Under the pieces are notes generated by a model. That model searched no databases. It saw only the letters and a list, made by a program, of their open reading frames with translations, and was not told the DNA's origin. Both the position numbers and the translations under genes were made by a program. Positions 46,347 through 64,000 of a stretch of 64,000 nucleotides of DNA are shown here, one piece after another; the first letter of the stretch is position 1, and each line of letters begins with the position of its first letter. Origin of the DNA: Phoronis australis. Its lineage: Eukaryota > Phoronida > Phoronidae. The stretch lies in assembly GCA_002633005.1 (NCBI GenBank), contig NMRA01000471.1, positions 273,710 to 337,709 on the forward strand, read 5' to 3'.

Positions 46347-47400
46347 ACACGGTAACATTCATGTGACTAGCGAAGAAATCAAATAGAGAGCATATAATGA
46401 ACTACAATAAAGAACAATAGATAGCGCAGCATGACGGACGAGCCATGCTATGTTCCCGCAATCCAAAATAGGTGGCACTATGTGTCAGTCTGCAGAGCAA
46501 AGTTATGTTTACAATAGTATTTCGCCTGGAATTCCAGTCTACAGTACGACAGTGCTACCTGGGTCAGTCGGGGTCACAACTCTCTGTTAACTTGTGCAGA
46601 CATGGCCAAAACAAAGTGAACTGAAAGCCAGCCAGCTGCGTGCATACGTGACCGAAGGAACAACGGTATCCGAAAATCTCGAATAATTCAAAAAGTAGAC
46701 GTCGTAGAGCAAAATGGAAATTATCTTCTGAAAGCCCGTTCAAAACTCTATCTAAAGTGGTAGTTTGTCAAACACGATAACATTCATGTGACTAGCGAAG
46801 AAATCAAATAGAGAGCATACAATCAACTACAATAAAGAACAATAGATGGCGCAACATGACGGTCCAGTCTACAGTAGGACAGTGCTGGCTGGGTCAGTCT
46901 GGGTCAACTAGGCATAACCAAAACAAAGTGAGCTGAAAGCCAGCCACCTGCGTGTGACCGAATTGGAACAACGGTATCCGTAAATCTTGAATAATTCACA
47001 AAGTAGACGTCATAGCGCAAAATGGAAAATATCTTCTGAAAGCCCGTTCAAAACACTATCTAAAGCGGTAGTTTGGCAATCACGATAACATTCATGTGAC
47101 TAGCGAAGAAATAAAATAGAGAGCATACAATCAACTACAATAAAGAACAATAGATGGCGCAACATTACGGACGAGGCATGCTTTGCAGTAGAACAGTGCT
47201 GGCTGGGTCAGTCTGGGTCAACTAAGCATAATCAAAACAAAGTGAACTGAAAGCCAGCCAGCTGCGCGCTTGCGTGGGTGACCGAAGGAACAACGGTATC
47301 CGAAAATCTCAAATAATTCAAAAAGTAGACGTCGAAGCGCAAAATGGAAAATATCTTCTGAAAGCCAGTTCAAAACTCTATCTAAAATGGTAGTTTGGCA
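46347..47400. repeat. Three tandem copies of a 310-425 bp unit
   Basis: Copies begin at about 46347, 46772 and 47081 with cacgataacattcatgtgac tagcgaagaaatcaaatag, and end with ctatctaaagtggtagtttg. The first copy is about 115 bases longer because the later two lack internal segments. High similarity points to recent amplification. No coding potential recognised. Confidence 0.88.
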
Positions 47401-47911
47401 AAAATCCAAAAAATTTTCGAGAAAATTGAAAATTTGCTGTTTTTTTTTGAAATTCAAAGTCAAATAACTCGAAAACGGTAAGTCTGAGAAATACGCTCTC
47501 GCTGACTTTTTGAAAGGCCATACTTCAAGGAATCCACATGCAAAAATTCACGTCATTTACTCTTCCCGTTAAAAATGCGACACCACAGCGATTGAATCCG
47601 TGTGAACATGTGCCACAGCTGCCACCTTGAAAGTGACTTCCGGTTCAATAACTTTTTATAAAAGCTTGTTCAACTCAACAAACAAGTGACCAGTTTGAAA
47701 GTGATTGGTTTGCAAATGCGCCCTCTACAGGAGAAAACGTTTTTGGCCATTTTTCGGGGTGCGCATGCGCCACTTCTAATATTACCGCCATCTTTGACCG
47801 GAAGTCAACGATTTTCTGCACACTTGTAGCACATGCGTTCTAGTAGTAATCGTGCCGTTTTTTAGCCATCTACGTTGAAAAATGCGGCCTCTACGAGTAT
47901 TTGACTGTGAA

Positions 47912-47955
47912 ATCGGATACAAAATGACCGCCACGTCCGCCACTTTGTATCCGAT
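47912..47955. repeat. Hairpin with perfect 12-bp arms
   Basis: ATCGGATACAAA (47912-47923) pairs with TTTGTATCCGAT (47944-47955) around a 20-base loop in an apparent repeat-derived region. Confidence 0.8.
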
Positions 47956-48087
47956 CATGAGCAAAAACAATAGGCTTCTAGGACTTCCGGATCTACACGT
48001 CGTGTGCAAATTTCGTGAAAATCGGATGAAAATTGCGACCTGTAGAGTGCGAGCAAAAAAAAAAAAACTTGCTGTCAGACCAACATA

Positions 48088-48110
48088 CTTGGCGGAAGAA
48101 TTCCGCCAAG
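48088..48110. repeat. Hairpin CTTGGCGGAA / TTCCGCCAAG with 3-base loop
   Basis: Perfect 10-bp arms around gaa, placed after an A-run (about 48054-48067). It looks like the terminus of an interspersed repeat that may include the hairpin at 47912-47955. Confidence 0.8.
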
Positions 48111-48199
48111 TAACAAACTACAAAACAAATGTCCAGCCCCGTTGGCTTGTATGACACATTATTAACACTTGTGTAACAAGGGCAGTACTTTGGCTCACG

Positions 48200-49070
48200 A
48201 TTCAATTCACATCAGTGTATTGGAGGCACAGCACTGCTATAAAAATAACTTTCAGATTTGCAACATCAGCTGTATTAAATTTGATGTCAAACTGTGATCA
48301 GCTTAGCAGTGCTGTTAAGACAGTGAGGAGATGATCACTCACTGTAGCTCCAGGCGACACACAACCTACTTGTCACTTTATGCATTGAAACCAATTTGGC
48401 TGGAAATACAGGTTGGTTCAGTGGATGCAGCTACTGGTTGGCATATCGAGATTTCCAGAGTTTGAAGGAAATTAAACGACATGCGTCGTAACAACCCGAC
48501 TATGAGATTGTAACACAAGAATCAAATGTATAACACAACGATTGTTCGAGTGCTCAACCAACAATCAACTAATTAAATATGCTTCACCCAATCTTCACGC
48601 TTTCACATCAATTGAGAACCATTAACTGTGTTGATCACATGTCACAAATTAGTTTCAGAAATACCACTAAGGCAATATTTGATACATACTGTAAATGTAT
48701 TTGCAGATGATGGGAAAGAAAATTTATTTACAAGTCTAAACATGATGAGCACAACATTTAATGAATACGCGCTAACACTTGGCTCAACTTCACGTGTCCA
48801 ACCAAATGTCACATTCATATGTGTTAGTGGTCAAGGCTTTTAAAATTAAGAAAGGATAGACTTTAAACCATGTGCATCAGAACAGGAGTGAAATAATGGA
48901 AATTCAATGTGCAAGTTAACCTCTAATGATATGCTACTGTACATATTATGAAAATTTACAACTGTGTTGCTGCATAAAAAACTCCCGCCAAAACCAAATG
49001 TTCATGACGTGTTTTCCAGATTTCCAATGTAAAGATGTTACCATGAGATGACGAAGCAGAGATGTAATAA
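48200..49070. other. Intergenic DNA, no gene recognised
   Basis: AT-rich sequence without evident repeats; short open frames only. Confidence 0.4.
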
Positions 49071-49076
49071 TCAACT

Positions 49077-52000
49077 TCACTGCCAAGAAGACTCTCCTTC
49101 ACACAATTCTTTCTTGAACTTAAATAACGCCACCAAAAGGCAACTTTTTAATATCTATCAGTAAAAAATAACAACAAAGACATAAGCCTACTAAACTTTC
49201 CTCAATTACTGTTTTTTTTTAAATATTGAAACACCAGCTAATGATCTGTTCTATATTTAACCTCAGTCAAACTGTCAAGCCTCGCAGATGATGATGACAA
49301 TAACACAACTTGAGTGCAAAGCTATTTAGATATTCAAGTACATGAATATAAAGACATGATTAAGAAAGACAAAAAGTCACCACAGCTGAATACCTCATCA
49401 AAGAAATTCCTTCGTTCATGTAGACCTGCAGGGCAGATGGTGAACAGAACAGAGCCCCTCTGACCACCAAACTCCATTAGAGACTCCATTCGACCAATCA
49501 CATTGCACGAATTTTAAAGTTTAAGTGAAGCAAGACATGAGATTGGTCAATTTTTAATCACACTGCATGAAATTTGGAACTTAAAATGTGCAACAAACTC
49601 CCAGGGGCTAGTTGGACCATAGATACTATCTGTAGTCTATGTTTGGACTGAGTAACAAAACAACGTCTAATTTATACTGTTTATGATGTAAAAACAAACT
49701 CATCTAGTTCCTTAATACTTAGATAACGAACAATTTCTAGGATAGGGAAGAACTGACATTCCTTGCTTCAGACCTGTTTTGTGAAAACTGACTTTCGGCA
49801 CAAAAATCTTGTCTGACACAACTACAGGTGCTCTGAAAATTAATAACTGAGTTAACATTTAAAGTTGCTAAGAACATTATCCAAAAATAATATGTATCCA
49901 AATTTGGTAATTAATTAGAAAAGTATTATGACTAATTGATGGGCACTGATGAACAAGCAATGCGAGTGTAGTGTGGCCACCATGATTACATCCTGGCACT
50001 TCACTGCAACTAGCTTCATTACAAAGGATATGTATGCCATGAAATGCTGATACCAGAACACATGACCAAACCAAGACATGTGATTGGTTTATTTTCAAGC
50101 CACGTCTCTAGTAGCCAAGTGTGGTGATCAAAGGTCGGAATATCACAGCATGTAGCTGAGCTGTTTGGAGACCAGTGTCAGCTGGTAACCATGACAACAT
50201 ATGGTCATCCACAGACCAGTGTCAGCTGGTAACCATGACAACATATGGTCATCCACAGACATGCTACTAGTTGATGAAACTATGAGAATGACATTACTCG
50301 CACAACATTGATGGATGAGGGATTCAGGGAATTAGGGAGGGGGTGTGACCAAAAAAATTTACCAGCATGCCGTTTTATCGTTATCACAATGGCCCGTCAA
50401 CCCTTTGTGACATCCTAGATCCACCAATGCAACATGTATGGATGGACTAGATGTTCAATTTGAAATTATGAGGATATACACAAAATGTGAATGTTCAAGT
50501 CATCTAATTTGAGTTAATGTCTTTCAAGACAACATGTTTTGCAAGCAGCACATCACTCAAACATGACATTCATAATGTCCAAATGCGACTACGTTACATA
50601 ACAAATATTGACACCACTTTCATACCAGCTATTGACAAACTGATTTTTGGTCGTAGCCTTTCTGCTTTGAGCAAGAAGGGCAAAGCATTGCCTCATTTGA
50701 TAACTATCAGAGACAATGCTTTAACTTTTTGAAGTAGAAGAGATGAAGTCCACAGCACAACATACCACTCAACACCATAATCGCAGGCTTTCCACCCAAG
50801 TTCTCTTACATCAAAAAATACACCTTTTCAAACCGTATGGTGACCACAATCCATAACTGCAAATATAAGGTCCATATGGCAACACACAGAAATATAAAAT
50901 AGTATCTACTATCTACACTAGTCAAACAGTGTTAACAACCTCTCTACATACCTTTCTAACATCTGTGCTGTGACCAAATCAACTTATACACAGTGCAGTT
51001 GACTTGGCAGTTATGACTGAACTTCATAAACAAGCAAATATAATGCACTCAGAACCCATTTCATCAAAGGTTAAAAATCCAGTCGTAGATTCAATTTTCA
51101 GTTTGATTTTTGTTTCATAATTAGCAAAACCAGTCTGTGGCTTGTGTTTAATTTTTTAGTAATTTAACATCACTGGCAAACAATTCATTGACATGGTTTA
51201 TGAAGATAGATTTTCAACATGAATGTGAAAACGATCATTGTTATCTCAGCAGTGCTGTGCACTTTTTCAAAGAATACAGCATTGCCTTCACAACAAGATG
51301 CCTAAGAACATCTTAGATTTGACCAGAATAATGGCCTTTGACAACATGGACCCCAAGTTTGTAGTACAAACTATGTCGCTTATTAGTTAGATTTTTCTAG
51401 TTAATAAATAAAAAACACAATTTTCTACTCCCAATTGAACAATGGTCAATGAACAACTTGAAACTAAAAAGCTGGTGTCAGTGATACAGAGGTCCAAAAT
51501 GTTTACATGATTGCATACATGCTGGTAACACCACAGGGAACATCGTCCCATAGACACCCTTATCACAATGCTTTCACCTTTAGAAATGCACACAATCGTC
51601 ATTCAGATAATCATGTGGGACCATCATCCCAAAGATGTTCCCATGGCAACAGTTCTACCTATAGAAAAGCATGCACTCTCTTATCCAGTCATGTAACCTG
51701 ATGATCAGTTTCTGCTCTCAAGCTGTTCAGACATTATGAAGAAGGAGCTTTCTTGATGAGCCACACCGAGTGAATATCAAGATCCCCCATGATAAATGCT
51801 AGCGAGCATGGGTGTACATAATGACACTTTCTCAGTTGCAAGGATATTTTATATATAAAAATATCATTCTTTACATTTCCGATAACACTTCACTTTGATG
51901 AAAACATGAATAAAGCTACATCCAATAAATATAACAGAATGTCTTCATTATCCTCTCCATATTGCCAAACCATTGATGTCATGCAAGGTCACCCCATACC

Positions 52001-52316
52001 ACTGTCCACTCGGACATTTCGGAGTTTCACCTGCTGCTTGGTACCACAAATCCAGCAAAATTCATTTGGCTGAGGTGTACAGAATGCAACTGTCTTGAAG
52101 TTAATAACTTTTTATGACCCACAGGTGATAGCACTGGTGGTGACCTAAACAAGCACTGATTCGGCTGTCGTGAGATTTAGGCGCAGATATCAACATTATA
52201 AAGGTCACACACAGTGCAGCTCCCACCCAGACACATTATAATGCCACAGTACAGAGGGACAATACAATACTGGTAGGCCTCTCCTGATCACTCGCTTACA
52301 CTTGAACTTTGGCCAT
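49077..52316 (-). CDS. Possible very small spliced gene (49-residue product), unrecognised
   Basis: Four minus-strand segments join in phase: 52316-52300 (ATG start in context aacaagATGGCC, donor GTAAGC), 49832-49774 (acceptor after ATTTTCAG, donor GTCTGA), 49425-49394 (acceptor CCCTGCAG, donor GTATTC) and 49118-49077 (acceptor TTTAAG, stop TGA). The predicted ends are MAKVQVAPVVV and FKKELCEGESSWQ, with a charged helical middle (LHERRNFFDE). I recognise no family. The GTCTGA donor and TTTAAG acceptor are weak, and introns would be long relative to the exons. The second exon could instead read on to a stop. The phase agreement may be chance. Confidence 0.22.
50171..50262. repeat. 46-bp direct duplication
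   Basis: gaccagtgtcagctggtaac catgacaacatatggtcatccaca occurs twice back to back with no difference. Confidence 0.95.
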
Positions 52317-52504
52317 CTTGTTACAAAAGGCTACACTCTGAAGCTGTAGACCAAGGTTCCAAACATGCCAGGACCTTGATGGCCAACCATAAAAAAATGC
52401 AAAGATAAAGTATCTCTGTCATAGATAGTGCTGTATCACGGGACTTCCTGGTGAGACATATAGTACAATAAAGGCTCTCCAAATTGCTTGCTAAGAAGCA
52501 ATTG

Positions 52505-52610
52505 CTTTTTATCTGAATGGTTTAGACGCTTGACTCTCATATTGGAAACCGTGATTCAAGTCTCGCTGTCAACAGATTTTTCAACAATAGAACGCAATAA
52601 ATTTAGTGCA
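52505..52610 (+). mobile_element. tRNA-derived SINE head
   Basis: The A box TGGTTTAGACGCTTG (from 52519) matches the RNA polymerase III consensus, and the B box GTGATTCAAGTC (from 52551) follows at normal distance. The part between could form anticodon-arm-like pairing but no intact cloverleaf, so a SINE is favoured over a tRNA gene. Its sequence differs from the candidate at 5716. Confidence 0.55.
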
Positions 52611-52619
52611 GAGCTCAGT

Positions 52620-53988
52620 GAGGTGTAAGGCTAGTCTGTAAATAATCTGTTACAGTGACATTGCCGTTCAAGATGTTCACATAACAACGCATGTTGGAAA
52701 AATCATTAACAGCGCAGTCGTGGTATTGCCATATGGTCCGCAATGCTTTGTAACCACGGCAACTGTTCTTAAAGTGCGATCCAATGACTGATATTGGTAC
52801 TATACCTAAATGTCAGTACAAAGGTCAACATAACGTAACATACGCACTAGAGAGACAGAAAGTGACTTCACGAGACCATCAAACAGTCACGTCTTCAGCA
52901 CCACGAGTCGAACCTAACGACAAGCACCTAACGATGCTGCGCGCCATCTTCCATCAATTGCACTCGGCTTCACTCCACACCTCGCATGTCGGCTGTGAAT
53001 GTATTTGGGTCTGAATCATCACACCGCCAAAGTACACAATTTCCAATGCAACTATTGCAAACGAGAAACATGGCAACAAAAAAGACGATACTACAGATTG
53101 TACACGGTTTTCGCTCCAGGAAAAATCCGGTCAAATAAAGTACCAGGAACATGGCATGATTGTAGAAAAATGCCGGATTCATTGGCTTCGGCATCAGAAG
53201 CACAGGAATCAGCCACTGTAAACAATACATTATGCACGTTGACGCTACCACTAATCCATTCTGGAAACTGAGAAAGCTTACGTAGAAATTCAGAAGCGTC
53301 AACGTCAACGCAGACGGGCTTTTAAAAATGTCCGTAAGATATTTTGCTCTTAAATTTAGTTTCGTACTTTAAATTTGTGCAATAGATTATTCTGCTTGAA
53401 AACAGTTTATATGACCAATTTTAATTAAAATTGTATGTTAAATGATTTTAAAAACAAGTTTATCACATTACTAATACAAATAATATATTTAAGACTGGTG
53501 GTGTTCGCTTGAAAATGGAAAACTAATCCAACAACGCAAGACTAACTTTACATTCATGGCGGCCTTGTGCAAGTGCTGATCGAAGTTTTGTCGAGTTATG
53601 CCTTTATGGCCTGAATTAAATGTGATTCTTATTTTCTCATTCAGGTGAACAGGATGGTAAAAAATAAAAAGAAGGGTATGTAAAGTTTAGTATACTTTCA
53701 ATTTACTGATTCTTACTCTAAAGGTGAAAGTCAACGTCCTTCAGTCAAGTGTTGTCCTAACATGTTTTGAAAAATCGGCAAACAAAAGTGGGGTACGTAA
53801 AGGGGCACCTTTGGTGTCTTTAACTCTTCAAATGCTCCCACAGTCAAACCATTTTTCAAATTGTCCTTCGTGCTTATATATGCAACTGGTCATTTTTATA
53901 GTGGTTGCTCCCTGGCGCGAGCAGTGTAATTGGCCAGTTGCCGATTTGGGACACTGTTTTGCAGCTCTGCTCTAATGCCTGCGCCAAG
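52620..53988. other. Upstream flank of ELP3, no recognised gene
   Basis: Somewhat richer in CpG than the intergenic DNA to its left (about 52700-53330). A hydrophobic 112-codon frame on the minus strand (52970-53308) starts on TTG and has no ATG near its start; I do not call it. The region could hold a promoter for a minus-strand transcript. Confidence 0.4.
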
Positions 53989-54170
53989 CTAGGCCACACG
54001 TAGCCCCTCGGTTGGCTTGTTAGGGGCTACAATACTTCCCATTGCTTTCTGTATTAATTTTGTTGCGTGTATTTTAAACGGGCGGCAGGTGAAAACCACT
54101 CACCGATGAAGAGTTTTCACCTCATCAAAAATACATTCTACACTTAAAACTATCACTTAAAAATGCACTT
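53989..54170 (-). mobile_element. Interspersed repeat, copy B, with 3' hairpin and CTAG end
   Basis: The reverse complement matches 2333-2515 over about 180 bases, including the perfect 9-bp GTAGCCCCT/AGGGGCTAC hairpin and the CTAG word about ten bases beyond it. This copy also has an internal 10-bp inverted pair AGGTGAAAAC/GTTTTCACCT. It lies about 320 bases upstream of the ELP3 start. Confidence 0.55.
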
Positions 54171-54174
54171 ACTT

Positions 54175-54491
54175 TCTTCAGTGATCCTTTCTGCTTCCAC
54201 ACACATGTTGGATGAAGCATAGCTATGAGAGTTAAGATGACTTTGGCGAAGAATTCCAACTCCACTTGTTTGGTCACCGTTAACTTTTTCACCGTGCGCG
54301 CTATGACCACAAAATATTTCAACTGAGTCACGTGATTTAGGCAAAGGCTAGTGCGAGACTGAGGGAAGCGTATGACATGGCGCGTGACACTTGCAAAATA
54401 GGATGGGAAGATATCAGGGGAAATTTGTTACATTTGTGTCCCTTGGACTTTTTGTTCGTCAACAGCCTTGATTTCACGTAACTTCCTCAAA
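54175..54491 (+). promoter_or_regulatory. ELP3 promoter and 5' UTR region
   Basis: The interval before the ELP3 ATG contains a CACGTGA E-box-like word (about 54329), several CpGs (gcgcgctatg, gcgcgtgac) and no TATA box. Short minus-strand open frames ending at a GTAAGT donor (about 54171-54166) could be a divergent 5' exon, but they begin on non-ATG codons. Confidence 0.4.
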
Positions 54492-63106
<8,615 letters not shown>

Positions 63107-63175
63107 GTAGGATTGTACACTTTACGGGTCATTTCTGGATAAACTTTGTCATCAGTGTTGTCTTGCTATGTATAC

Positions 63176-63655
63176 CTTTATATACAGTACAAGTCAAAAG
63201 TATGTGTTTATTTATACACAGTGCAGGTCAAAAGTTTGTGTATATATACAGTACAGGTCAAAAGTATGTGTATATTTATATACAGTGCAGGTCAAAAGTT
63301 TGTGTATATATACAGTACAGGTCAAAAGTATGTGTATATTTATATACAGTGCAGGTCAAAAGTATGTGAATATTTAAATACAGTATAGGTCAAAGGTATG
63401 TTTATATTTATATACAGTACAGGTCAAAAGTTTGTGTACATATACAGTACAGGTCAAAAGTTTGTGTACATATACAGTACAGGTCAAAAGTATGTGTATA
63501 TTTGTATACAGTACAGGTCAAAAGTATGTTTAAATTTTTTATACAGTGCAGGTCAAAAGTATGTGTATATTTATATACAGTGCAGGTCAAAAGTATGTGT
63601 ATATATACAGTACAAGTCAAGAGTATGTGTATATTTATAAACAGTACAAGTTAAA
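63176..63655. repeat. Minisatellite of 24-36 bp units, about 15 copies, after ELP3 exon 13
   Basis: Units built on atacagtacaggtcaaaagt atgtgtatattt, with two length classes (with and without a tatttat insertion) that alternate irregularly. It starts about 70 bases after the exon 13 donor. Confidence 0.93.
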
Positions 63656-63659
63656 AGTA

Positions 63660-64000
63660 ATCAGACATAACGCATGACTGCTCAAATGACTGAAAAGTTT
63701 TAATTACAGAATGGCTTAGCCATCTTACTAACTTTCCTGTTCATTCCTCTTCATTCTCCGTCATGAGGGAAGGTTATTACAACGATGAATTCGGCTTGCG
63801 TCCAACCCTCATGATGGGGGGGAATTACAGGTCATTGTATTTGAATACTTATGACATGTATTGTATTATATGTTTATGTATGCATCATCAATTATACATT
63901 GCTTGCAATTGTCAGCCATGAGCATTTATTCAATATAAACTACTGTTGATCATTTTCCCATTACCTCCCCCTCTCCCTTATTTATCATTTTCCCATTACC
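63660..64000 (+). other. ELP3 intron 13, terminal exon not reached
   Basis: The sequence to the window edge contains no segment encoding the conserved ELP3 C-terminus (GVGTRNYYRKIGY-like). An open stretch around 63764-63833 is unrelated to ELP3. Confidence 0.6.

Noticed and set aside
50796..50842. Extra minus-strand exon with TTTGCAG acceptor and GTAAGA donor
   Set aside because: It does not fit in phase with the proposed four-exon microgene (a stop appears in the required frame), so it was left out.
52970..53308. Hydrophobic 112-codon minus-strand frame, possible membrane protein
   Set aside because: Begins on TTG with no upstream ATG, no recognisable family, and the opposite strand is also open. 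I could not find spliced neighbours.
54125..54344. Two minus-strand frames ending at a GTAAGT donor upstream of ELP3, possible divergent gene
   Set aside because: Both start on non-ATG codons, the donor lies at the edge of an interspersed repeat, and no downstream exon was recognised.
63764..63833. Possible terminal ELP3 exon near the window end
   Set aside because: The open stretch reads MREGYYNDEFGLRP, which does not match the conserved ELP3 C-terminus. The real last exon must lie beyond 64000.

Overview
This window is a piece of a draft animal nuclear genome. It is AT-rich, its genes are split into short exons by GT-AG introns, it is dense in minisatellites and small foldback or DNA-transposon-like repeats, and it holds assembly gaps (N runs at 2308-2332 and 29819-29828, single Ns at 25620 and 31839). 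The ANKRD13C and ELP3 orthologues, the stathmin and the THAP domain point to a metazoan. Compact introns of roughly 0.3-2 kb and strong similarity to vertebrate proteins suggest an invertebrate, perhaps a non-vertebrate deuterostome. I cannot name the species.

Three protein-coding genes are firmly supported by spliced reading frames that I translated and joined by phase. (1) A stathmin-family gene lies on the minus strand, with five coding exons between 13567 and 1556 and probably a non-coding first exon near 26.07 kb. (2) An ANKRD13C gene lies on the plus strand, with 11 exons from 28968 to 43440 encoding 435 residues, complete. (3) An ELP3 gene, the radical-SAM/acetyltransferase subunit of Elongator, lies on the plus strand with 13 exons from 54492 to 63106 and runs off the right edge, missing only its last roughly 25 residues. 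A THAP zinc-finger reading frame at 2516-2716 (minus) is cut short where an interspersed repeat abuts it. A possible very small four-exon gene on the minus strand (49077-52316) is proposed at low confidence.

Layout: 1-1555 lies downstream of stathmin; 1556-13567 holds the stathmin coding exons and introns; 13.6-26.07 kb is its long first intron, with two TIR-bounded elements, a CTCF-like motif cluster and an unusual periodic GTACGTAC array; 26.1-28.97 kb is the intergenic or promoter interval between the divergent stathmin and ANKRD13C genes; 28.97-43.44 kb is ANKRD13C with a 7.2 kb first intron full of foldback repeats; 43.44-54.49 kb is 3' UTR and repeat-rich intergenic DNA; 54.49 kb to the end is ELP3.

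The three genes are functionally unrelated: microtubule dynamics, ER chaperoning of receptors, and tRNA wobble-uridine modification. Their adjacency is of interest as possible ancient synteny, since human STMN4 and ELP3 are both on 8p21. The most unusual non-genic signal is a 15-bp motif with a GTACGTAC core, recurring about every 160 bp (21406-22984), inside a segment bounded by a perfect 25-bp inverted repeat.
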